Assembly (NCBI GenBank): GCA_021781255.1
Contig: JAJXXG010001130.1
Span: forward strand, 1 to 5,890
Direction: 5' to 3'
Origin: Acidobacteriota bacterium
Lineage (GTDB): Bacteria; Acidobacteriota; Terriglobia; Terriglobales; Acidobacteriaceae
DNA length: 5,890 nt
In this document: positions 1 through 5,199 of the stretch, in pieces
Position numbering within the stretch: the stretch's first letter is position 1
Layout: each line of letters begins with the position of its first letter
Notes under the pieces: model-generated
Databases searched by the model: none
What the model saw: only the letters and a program-made list of their open reading frames with translations
Told to the model about the DNA's origin: nothing
Position numbers and translations under genes: made by a program

Positions 1-363
1 AGCATCCACTACGAGAATCACCGGCACTGAGAGGATCTTCGCAATCTCGGCCGCGCTGCCTTTTTCGCCTTCTCCGGAGATGCCGTCGAAGAGGCCCATC
101 ATGCCTTCGACCAAGGCAAAGTCCGCATCGGCGGTGGCTTCACTAAACGCCTCGCAGATCTCTTCACGGTTGAGCATCCAGCCATCCAAATTAAGCGCGG
201 GACGACCGGTCACAGCGGTCAAGTGTCCCGTGTCAAGAAAGTCTGGACCACACTTGAAGGCCTGGACGCGTAGTCCCCGAGTGCGCAGACCCGCGGCGAT
301 AGCCAGCGAGATCGTTGTCTTGCCCACTCCACTTGCCGGGCCGGCGACAAGAACGCCGTTCAT
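1..363 (-). CDS. cobB: Cobyrinate a,c-diamide synthase (CobB/CbiA), N-terminal part
   Basis: The first 121 codons are present and the gene runs off the left edge; the family is usually about 430-470 residues. The enzyme uses ATP and glutamine to amidate the a and c side chains of (hydrogeno)cobyrinic acid in the cytoplasm during corrin ring synthesis. Seen in the sequence: an N-terminal P-loop (GPASGVGKTT, residues 8-17), then the family signature KCGPDFLDTGH followed by a GRPALNLDGWML segment, and an EGMMGLFDG segment typical of the dethiobiotin-synthetase-like domain. The NLD-W-M spacing favours CobB/CbiA over the related cobyric acid synthase CobQ. The ATG at 361-363 overlaps the cobU stop codon (ATGA), which suggests translational coupling in one operon. 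Whether the aerobic (cobB) or anaerobic (cbiA) name applies cannot be told from this fragment. Confidence 0.93.
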   Translation of the reverse strand, partial: MNGVLVAGPASGVGKTTISLAIAAGLRTRGLRVQAFKCGPDFLDTGHLTAVTGRPALNLDGWMLNREEICEAFSEATADADFALVEGMMGLFDGISGEGEKGSAAEIAKILSVPVILVVDA

Positions 364-914
364 GGCCGGCCCTCGAGCCTGCCCTTGATCGGCAGAGGCA
401 GACCGGCGATCATGAGCACCACGTTGTCTGCTACAGCCGCGACGCGTTGATTTATCTCACCAAGCAAGTCGCGAAACTGCCGTCCCGCCGCATACTCGGG
501 AACGATACCGCTCCCAACTTCATTTGAAACCAGCACGATTCGGCGATTGGGTCTGTGCAGTGTCGAACAGAGCGTGTCGATTGCGGCGTCGAGCGCAGCT
601 CCGTCTTCGCCATAGGCTTCCATTAGATTCGCCGCGAACAGCGTGAGGCAATCGACGATCGTGATTTCACTTGCGGCCTGCTCAGACAAAATCGCTTCTG
701 CCAGTTGGAGTGGCTCTTCGCGCGTGCGCCAATGCGCCGGTCTTTCGCTCTGGTGGCGCTCGATCTTGCGACGCATCTCATCATCGGAGGCGCGAGCCGT
801 TGCGATGAATGTCACGCATTGCGCGCTGGAAGCGATCTCGAGCGCAAAGCGGCTCTTTCCGCTGCGCACGCCTCCCAACACGAGCGTCACCCGGTCTCGG
901 TGCGGTTCCTGCAT
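360..914 (-). CDS. cobU: Bifunctional adenosylcobinamide kinase / adenosylcobinamide-phosphate guanylyltransferase
   Basis: A complete 184-residue protein, the normal length for CobU/CobP. It phosphorylates adenosylcobinamide and transfers GMP to it, giving AdoCbi-GDP for assembly of the nucleotide loop of B12. Seen in the sequence: a P-loop GGVRSGKS (residues 14-21); a conserved ERHQSERPAHW block whose His54 corresponds to the guanylylated histidine of the family; VDCLTLFAANLM; and the C-terminal blocks VSNEVGSGIVP and FRDLLGEINQ. The ATG at 912-914 is preceded by AGGGG (921-925) at 6-base spacing, which supports this start. The gene lies downstream of a cobalamin riboswitch and overlaps cobB by 4 bases, so the two are very probably co-transcribed and repressed by cobalamin. 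No damage is seen. Confidence 0.96.
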   Translation of the reverse strand: MQEPHRDRVTLVLGGVRSGKSRFALEIASSAQCVTFIATARASDDEMRRKIERHQSERPAHWRTREEPLQLAEAILSEQAASEITIVDCLTLFAANLMEAYGEDGAALDAAIDTLCSTLHRPNRRIVLVSNEVGSGIVPEYAAGRQFRDLLGEINQRVAAVADNVVLMIAGLPLPIKGRLEGRP

Positions 915-977
915 ATACAGCCCCTACGCGAACATAGAACTGTCGCGGCGAAGCGGGATGCTCAGGCAGCTTTCAAT

Positions 978-993
978 GCGGTAAATGGACCGC
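978..993 (-). other. Leader hairpin between riboswitch and cobU
   Basis: A 5-bp stem (GCGGT/ACCGC) with a 6-base loop lies in the roughly 130-base leader between the aptamer and the cobU start. It has no T-run after it on the minus strand, so it is not a classical intrinsic terminator, and it does not cover the AGGGG ribosome binding site. The expression platform of the riboswitch is therefore not resolved by eye; control of translation is as possible as control of termination. Confidence 0.3.
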
Positions 994-1042
994 CAGGAAT
1001 GCTCTCCAACTCTCCCATCGAAGCTGGATTCGCCCGGAAATG

Positions 1043-1193
1043 ATCTGGCCGGTCTCCTGACTTGCACCTTAATCGAACTTTGAGCGCCTTCCCGGAAGCA
1101 GTGCTTCCAGTGGCTGGGTCGTCCCTGCTCAGTTCTCGGTGCTTACAGTTACGGGGTAGTGGCGGACTCTCACCGCCTTCCCGAACACCAGAT
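1043..1193 (-). promoter_or_regulatory. Cobalamin (B12) riboswitch aptamer
   Basis: The minus strand carries the conserved blocks of the adenosylcobalamin riboswitch in the right order: a GGGAAGGCGGTGAGAGTCC-like 5' block (about 1167-1186), CACTGTAA-type core variants near 1141-1160, the B12 box GCCACTGG (1107-1114), GGGAAGGC (1086-1093) and the 3' block AGTCAGGAGACC (1051-1062). A closing P1 stem can be drawn between ATCTGG (1188-1193) and CCAGAT (1043-1048), which sets the limits given here. It binds cobalamin and should lower expression of cobU-cobB when the vitamin is plentiful. The downstream leader of about 130 bases would hold the expression platform, but no clear terminator is visible there. 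Confidence 0.95.
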
Positions 1194-1200
1194 ATTTTGG

Positions 1201-1230
1201 ACTATAGAGTCGCGAGGTTTTTAAAGTCAA
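1201..1230 (-). promoter_or_regulatory. Predicted sigma70-type promoter of the riboswitch-cobU-cobB operon
   Basis: On the minus strand TTGACT (1225-1230) and TATAGT (1201-1206) are separated by 18 bases. Both hexamers differ from consensus by one base. Transcription would begin near 1194-1195, one or two bases before the P1 stem of the riboswitch, so the whole aptamer would be made with almost no extra 5' leader. That fit between promoter and aptamer is independent support for both. Confidence 0.75.
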
Positions 1231-1394
1231 GCGAAAGTCCTGGGCGGGCGTCTAATTTACGTCGCACCAAAGGCTGCGCATAGCCATTCATGGTTCTTCA
1301 ACCCTTGGTAGCGCACTTTCGTAAATCCGAAAACACGCTTCAAGAGTATCCATTAGGAACTTCCAATTGCTTTTGGCTCAAGTTTCCGCGGGGC
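1231..1394. other. Intergenic stretch between B12 promoter and insertion sequence
   Basis: I see no gene, clear hairpin or terminator in these 164 bases. The part next to the insertion sequence (1340-1394) keeps one minus-strand frame open that continues in phase from the other flank of the element at 2739 (see the interrupted frame entry). It also contains a copy of CCTAATGG on the minus strand (1350-1357), a sequence that recurs at the far end of the insertion sequence (2734-2741). Confidence 0.4.
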
Positions 1395-1397
1395 ATA

Positions 1398-1414
1398 TAT
1401 GGACCCGCCTCGTA
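1398..1414. repeat. Right subterminal inverted repeat of the IS1111-group element
   Basis: The 17 bases TATGGACCCGCCTCGTA are a perfect inverted copy of 2717-2733. Pairing stops at once on both sides (1397 and 1415). The repeat sits 3 bases inside the predicted right end, as in other IS1111-group elements, where such repeats are subterminal rather than terminal. Confidence 0.93.
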
Positions 1415-1452
1415 TGCAAGAGCTTTCTTCAATGGAGCGACGGGATAGAGAC

Positions 1453-1593
1453 GCGCACTTATATCCGGCCTTTTCTTGTGTAGAGGGGCACTCCACACTG
1501 GCCGTAATGGAATCTGCGCTTCTTCTCCTTATCAGGTCATCGGCCTTGAATGGCCCTGCCCCCGGCAGGTTCTGAAGAAGCTGGTCTCACCAG
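1453..1593 (-). ncRNA. Predicted bridge RNA (seekRNA) of the IS1111-group element
   Basis: The RNA lies downstream of the recombinase gene, where IS1111-group elements carry theirs. Read 5' to 3' on the minus strand: a hairpin CTGGT-GAG-ACCAG (1593-1581); a first stem-loop closed by GCTTCTTC/GAAGAAGC (1574-1581 with 1518-1525), with an apical hairpin GGCC-ATTCAA-GGCC (1555-1542); and a second stem-loop closed by GCGCA/TGCGC (1515-1519 with 1453-1457), an inner stem CGGCC/GGCCG (1500-1504 with 1466-1470) and an apical 8-bp hairpin (1498-1478). That last hairpin pairs fully only in the minus-strand RNA (one G-U), which supports the strand. First-loop guides: GATGACCTG (1541-1533) equals the left flank plus core, and GGGGCAG (1562-1556) is complementary to core CT plus the right flank GCCCC. 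Second-loop guides: CCATTA (1510-1505) is complementary to TAATGG at the left end, and ATATAA (1464-1459) equals the joined right end. The exact RNA ends are unknown. The assignment is inference from structure and matches. Confidence 0.78.
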
Positions 1594-1658
1594 TTGCGCC
1601 ATCGTTGGCAGCTCAAGCATCTCATTAGGAAAGTTCTTTTGCGTACGTGGCTTCTGTC

Positions 1659-2678
1659 CTACGCGGCGCGCCGGTACTCCTGCTCGCGAGCGATCAGTGA
1701 CCAGATGATGCGTGCGTTCTTGTTGGCGACGGCCACACAAGGCTTCGACGTTCCGAGCCTCTGCTGCTTGTCGTTGATCCAGAGGCTCCTCTTGTCAGAC
1801 TTGGTTTTTGCTCGATAGACAACGGACCGCGCCCCATGGATTAGCAAAGTTCTCAGATATGGATCGCCGCGCTTGCTGATCCCCAGCAGCCGGCTCTTTC
1901 CGCCGCTGGAGTTCTGCCGCGGAACCAGCCCAAGCCATGCTGAGAACTGACGGCAATTTTCAAAGGCATGCCCGTTGCTGATGGCGGCGACAATCGCCGT
2001 CGCGATCAGTGGTCCCACACCTTCGACCGCGGCGATACGTCGACAGTCCGGAGTGCTCTGGAATGCAATCTGAATACGGCCGTCGGCAGCGGCGATCTTC
2101 TCGTCCAGTTGCGCCAGCTCCTCATAGAGGCTCTGAAACAGCTCCCGGCCAAAGCCTGTCAGTTGATTCTCGGCGCCTTCCAGGACCGCTGGCAAGCCGC
2201 TGCGCACTTGCCCTGGGTGTTGCGGCAAGATGATACCGTACTCAGCCAGAAGACCGCGGATCTGGTTGATTAGCTGCGTGCGGCACGCGACCAGGCGGCT
2301 GCGAACCCGATGGAGGCACTGAAGGTCTTGCTGCTCTACGGACTTCTGTGGAACAAACCTCATGTTGGGCCGGGTCACGGCTTCACAAATCGCCTCGGCA
2401 TCGTTGGCGTCGTTCTTCTGCGACTTCACGTAAGGCTTCACGAACTGTGGCGCCATCAGCCGAACCCTATGTCCCAGGCCGCCCAGTACCCGCGCCCAGA
2501 AGTGTGCGCTACCGCTAGCTTCGATCCCTACCAGGCACGGCGGTTGTTCCGAGAAGAAACGGGCCACTTCGTTCCGCCTCAACTTCCGGCGCACCACAGC
2601 ACGCCCAGACTTGTCCGCTCCGTGTACCTGAAACACCTGCTTCGCAATATCCAACCCAATCGTCGTTGCCTTCGTCAT
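1659..2678 (-). CDS. IS110-family (IS1111 group) transposase / RNA-guided recombinase
   Basis: A 339-residue protein, full length for the family. It excises its element as a circle and inserts it at a target chosen by the element's bridge RNA. Seen in the sequence: the N-terminal DEDD (RuvC-like) domain with Asp10 in GLDIAK, Glu53 in VGIEASG, and Asp90/Asp93 in KNDANDAEAI; a central coiled region with KxLINQIRGLLAEYGI-like sequence (about 133-150); and the C-terminal Tnp_20 domain, with VEGVGPLIATAIVA (218-231) and NSSGGKSRLLGISKRGD (256-272). Ser257/Ser258 in that last block is the likely nucleophile. The ATG at 2676-2678 is chosen because GGAGGG (2685-2690) lies 6 bases before it and the family's usual start aligns there; the frame is open back to 2732, but that would begin inside the inverted repeat. 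No frameshift or lost catalytic residue is seen. Confidence 0.95.
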   Translation of the reverse strand: MTKATTIGLDIAKQVFQVHGADKSGRAVVRRKLRRNEVARFFSEQPPCLVGIEASGSAHFWARVLGGLGHRVRLMAPQFVKPYVKSQKNDANDAEAICEAVTRPNMRFVPQKSVEQQDLQCLHRVRSRLVACRTQLINQIRGLLAEYGIILPQHPGQVRSGLPAVLEGAENQLTGFGRELFQSLYEELAQLDEKIAAADGRIQIAFQSTPDCRRIAAVEGVGPLIATAIVAAISNGHAFENCRQFSAWLGLVPRQNSSGGKSRLLGISKRGDPYLRTLLIHGARSVVYRAKTKSDKRSLWINDKQQRLGTSKPCVAVANKNARIIWSLIAREQEYRRAA

Positions 2679-2716
2679 GGTCTGCCCTCCTCGTAGCGAG
2701 CCTACCAACTCACCTC

Positions 2717-2733
2717 TACGAGGCGGGTCCATA
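2717..2733. repeat. Left subterminal inverted repeat of the IS1111-group element
   Basis: The perfect inverted partner of 1398-1414. On the recombinase strand it begins TATGGACCC and lies 7 bases inside the predicted left end. Joining the two ends in a circle would leave about 8-10 bases between the repeats, depending on how the core is counted, and would create a promoter reading into the recombinase gene. Confidence 0.93.
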
Positions 2734-2738
2734 CCATT

Positions 2739-2911
2739 AGGTCATCAGTCTGGTCGGTATTCTGCTCGAAAAATGTCAGCAATGTCCAGAAATCGGACAA
2801 TTGCAAGGTCCGCCTGTCAAGAGAACGTCTCTGGGTAACGATAAGGAAATCAACAACGTAACCTCGATTGTTCCGGCCATTGTTTAATGGCACTGAAATT
2901 GCTATTTCCAA
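2739..2911 (-). other. Possible small open frame interrupted by the IS1111-group element
   Basis: A minus-strand frame with a TTG at 2909-2911 (open back to a TAG about 27 bases earlier) runs up to the left end of the insertion sequence. If the element is removed at the predicted core CT, the frame continues in phase through 1394-1343 to a TGA at 1340-1342, adding 17 codons after the joining CTG (about 75 residues in all). No ribosome binding site stands before the TTG, and the translation resembles no family I know. It may be a small gene broken by the insertion, or a chance open frame. Confidence 0.2.
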
Positions 2912-3153
2912 GTTCAGGAAGCAGTGGAGGCTGTACTAAATGGCGATTTATTCAGGCCCATGTATACACATGAAAGCGCTGAAGCGATAGGCTCGTGCTC
3001 TTCAGATCCTGGGAGTAAAAAGAGACAACCGAGGAATTCGGAACCACTGGTGATGTATCGAACGAATGCGGTTTACGAAACAGTGGTCTGTTAAATGATT
3101 TCAACGATGTTCAGAGTCAGAGACGTTAACCAAATAGGGGAGGTAACAATACA
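2741..3153. other. Non-coding stretch upstream of the small membrane protein gene
   Basis: About 410 bases with no recognisable gene apart from the weak interrupted frame on the minus strand. One inverted repeat is visible, ACCACTG (3043-3049) with CAGTGGT (3081-3087), enclosing a 31-base loop and lying about 70 bases before the gene at 3154. It could be an operator-like site or chance. The end of the stretch holds the strong ribosome binding site GGGGAGG (3137-3143). I could not place a convincing sigma70 promoter. Confidence 0.4.
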
Positions 3154-3411
3154 ATGATGTCCCGCATTCGCAATCACGAAGATGTTGATCCCAGAGTCCT
3201 TGAGGTTGAAGCTGCCTGTCGGTCCAGGGTGCTGACCAAGCTCACTGAGAGTTTTAGCAATCCAGAGGACACAGTTGCCTGGATGGTTATTAGCTGGACC
3301 CTGAGTTTCCTCTTTATTTCAATATTCGATGCGATTCAGTCGAGTGTGCTGCTTGCATGCCTTGTCGCCGTCGCTCTCATGACGTATCGCAAGAAATATT
3401 GCATCTCTTAG
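3154..3411 (+). CDS. Small predicted membrane protein, unknown function
   Basis: 85 residues, not recognised as any family. The first 40 residues are polar and charged, with acidic and arginine residues (EVEAACRSRVLTKLTESF) that could form an amphipathic helix. Two hydrophobic segments follow, about residues 41-61 (beginning VAWMVISWTLSFLF) and 63-78 (SSVLLACLVAVALM). Only a short linker around DAIQ separates them, so a helical hairpin in the inner membrane is likely, ending in a positive YRKKY tail. ATG 3154 is chosen over the adjacent ATG 3157 because GGGGAGG (3137-3143) is already 10 bases away. The gene stands alone: the insertion sequence lies upstream and the dead transposon scar downstream on the other strand. 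The clear ribosome binding site and coherent topology argue for a real gene; no function can be assigned. Confidence 0.6.
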   Translation: MMSRIRNHEDVDPRVLEVEAACRSRVLTKLTESFSNPEDTVAWMVISWTLSFLFISIFDAIQSSVLLACLVAVALMTYRKKYCIS

Positions 3412-3482
3412 ACCAGTCTCTCGTCAAGTCCGAAGTCTTCTGTAGATTGGTGCTCCTCAGAGTTTGAGTTTTCTGGTTGACT

Positions 3483-3527
3483 GAGTGCCGGCAAGCGAAG
3501 GGCGTAGCCCGAAGCGAGCAGGCACTC
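3483..3527. repeat. Palindrome at the 3' end of the IS256-family remnant
   Basis: Seven-base arms GAGTGCC (3483-3489) and GGCACTC (3521-3527) enclose a smaller stem GGGC-GTA-GCCC (3500-3510). The outer arm overlaps the transposase stop codon. It could be a transcription terminator for minus-strand reading (though without a clear T-run), part of the transposon end, or a REP-like dispersed palindrome. Nothing in the window decides between these. Confidence 0.5.
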
Positions 3528-4307
3528 ATGCGATGTCGGGCGCAGCGGTCTCCTCGATCAGCGGCTGCCCGGTGTCCATGCGCCGGTAAAGCCGCTCCAG
3601 CCACTCCTGATTGGTTTCCATCAGCATCCCACAGACCAGCCGCAGACACGACTGCTCATTGGGGAACACCCGAACCAGGCGGGTCCTTCGTTTCAGCTCT
3701 TGATTCTGCCTCTTAAGCATGTTGGTGCTCTTCATGCGCCGACGATACTCCTCCGGCAGTGCGTAAACACCCAGGGTCTCTTCGCCATGTTCTTCCGAAA
3801 GCCGCACTACTTTCGCCGCCTTCCTCTCCAGTTCCGCGATCGCCTGCCGCATGGCCGCCCGCGCCGGCGATTCGGTGACGGCCTTCAGCAGCCGTACTAC
3901 TGGTCCCCGCTGCTGCGCGCCGCACAGGCTCAGTGCATTGCGCAGAAAATGCACTTGGCAGCGCTGCCACACCACTCCCTGAAAATGCCGCCCGATCGCC
4001 CGCAGCATCCCGGCATGGTCATCGCTGACCACGTACCGCACTCCACGCAGTCCGCGCTGCTTCAGTTCTCCGAACACCACGCCCCAGCTGGCTTCCGACT
4101 CCGAGTCTGCTATCCATGCTCCCAACACTTCCCGGTAGCCGTCCTCCCCAATGCCCACCACAATCAGCACTCCCTGGCTGACGACCGCTCCGCCCCGCCG
4201 CACTTTCTCGTAGCGGCATCCACCACCAGGTAGGGATAGGCCTTCTCCAGCGGACGCTCGCGCCACTGCTTGATCTCCTCGTCCAGCCGCGCCGTCAGCA
4301 CAGACAT
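3526..4307 (-). pseudogene. IS256-family transposase remnant, 5'-truncated and frameshifted
   Basis: Roughly the C-terminal 260 codons of a DDE transposase of the IS256/MULE (Transposase_mut) type, normally about 400 residues. In one frame, 4307-4216 reads MSVLTARLDEEIKQWRERPL and ends YPYLVVDA, the block holding the first catalytic Asp. One base is missing at about 4213-4216, and the rest continues in another frame as RYEKVRRGG. Further on come VVSDDHAGM (second Asp), WQRCQVHFLRN and STNMLKRQNQELKRRTRLV (catalytic Glu), then the normal C-terminus. The N-terminal DNA-binding part is gone, replaced at about 4310-4325 by IS4-family sequence. A 314-codon frame (3526-4470) spans both pieces, but it is a chimera whose middle about 30 codons are out-of-frame translation; it is not a functional protein. 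Confidence 0.9.
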
Positions 4308-4315
4308 AGGTGGTC

Positions 4316-5069
4316 TGTCCATCTCTAGGCAATCGGACTACACAACTTCGCACCAGGAAACGCGTTGCCTGCTCTCGTGCAAGCGAAAACAACTCATAGA
4401 AATCGCTTTCCCGATCTCCGATGTGCACACACCGAGTCGGCTTGCCGAGCAACTGACTGGATTGATGCATATTCTCCAGCCAACGGATACTCTATTTCCG
4501 CTCGATGGGCACGTGCGTCGGATTGATCCTCCTTTTCAATGCGTTGGCACCATGAAACTGCGTGTCCAGAACTTCACCGCCGCCTGCCCAAATGGCAGGC
4601 CATCGACTAGTCGTGACCAAGCTGGAGTGCATAAGAATGCCGCAACTGGAGTGAAAGCGGGGACGTCCCGGCCTTCCCGGAGGGCCGGCAGGAGTCTTCT
4701 TCTGAATCCTGATCTGTTCCGTATGCTCATGCTTGTGCGAGAACTACCTCGTCTCACGCAGCACCAACACCGTCGCATCTCGGTCGGCGAAGCTTTCCCG
4801 TGTCGCCCTGAGGTGTCCAGCGAGAGTGTTCGCTTGCTGATCCACTGGTTCGAGAAGAATCGATAAGCAGCCTTCGTGTTCGCTCAATCCTGCGAAGCCC
4901 TAGGCGTGGTCGATCCAACTCTGTCCGAAAGGTGCTCCAGCAAATGCTGCAGCCGCTTTCGATGCCGGATGTCATCCAACTCGCATCCCACCATCTCATT
5001 GTCGATCCATTCTCGATATTCCGAAAAGTCCCGGCGCTGCATGGCACGAACCACCTTCGGATCCTTCAT
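4316..5069 (-). pseudogene. IS4-family transposase remnant, heavily decayed
   Basis: Pieces in three frames line up as one IS4-family DDE transposase. N-terminal part 5069-4887: REWIDNEMVGCELDDIRHRK, then a TGA at 4884-4886 where Trp of the QDWANTKAAYRFF block is expected. After a frameshift near 4845 comes NTLAGHLRATRESFADRDAT, then LVLRET with a TAG (4744-4746) replacing Glu of the T-E-F-S block, then GRPRFHSSCGILMHSSLVTT. After a shift near 4605 comes DGLPFGQAAVKFWTRS. After a shift near 4552 comes NALKRRINPTHVPIERK with a TAG (4492-4494), then SIRWLENMHQ, and CVHIGDRESDFYELF with the catalytic Asp. The match stops around RLPRDGQTT at the IS256 junction, so the last third of the gene is missing. 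The true start is not resolved; 5067-5069 is simply the first ATG of the N-terminal frame. Confidence 0.87.
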
Positions 5070-5199
5070 GCCAACAGTCGGCCATCACCACAGCGCGCAT
5101 CGTGAGTACTCCATTTTAGACCTAATAAAAGTGGCCATCATCGATCAATGTTTACGGCAGACATGTGGGTAATCGAAAGCAGAAGCGGACTCTTACGTA

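Larger units (their letters stand above)
1395..2740 (-). mobile_element. IS1111-group insertion sequence (IS110 family), apparently complete
   Basis: About 1.35 kb, read on the minus strand. It comprises a 61-base left end, a 339-codon recombinase gene, and a 264-base right end holding a predicted bridge RNA. Perfect 17-bp inverted repeats lie just inside the ends. The limits follow the IS1111-group habit of 7 bases outside the left repeat (CTAATGG, 2734-2740) and 3 bases outside the right repeat (TAT, 1395-1397). Guide matches agree with these limits, giving core dinucleotide CT at the left junction (2739-2740) and AT at the right (1395-1396). There is no target duplication beyond the core, as expected for the family. 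The outermost two bases at each end are uncertain because the core may come from either donor or target. All parts look intact, so the element may be active. Confidence 0.85.

Noticed and set aside
978..993. Hairpin in the cobU leader as an intrinsic terminator
   Set aside because: The stem is only 5 bp and no T-run follows on the minus strand.
1537..1740. Minus-strand 67-codon frame over the 3' end of the recombinase gene
   Set aside because: It overlaps the recombinase gene in another frame and then runs through the predicted bridge RNA; no ribosome binding site and no family resemblance.
1350..2741. Treating CCTAATGG as an 8-bp target duplication bounding the element
   Set aside because: The right copy lies about 38 bases beyond the inverted repeat, and IS1111-group elements do not make such duplications. 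The 7-base/3-base placement agrees with the guide RNA matches.
3526..4470. A 314-codon open frame that could be called one intact transposase
   Set aside because: Its first about 54 residues are IS4-family, residues from about 86 are IS256-family, and the stretch between is out-of-frame translation of the IS256 block ending YPYLVVDA. It is a chimera of two remnants.
4270..4866. Plus-strand 198-codon open frame
   Set aside because: It lies antisense to the IS4 and IS256 remnants, whose conserved blocks are clear on the minus strand.
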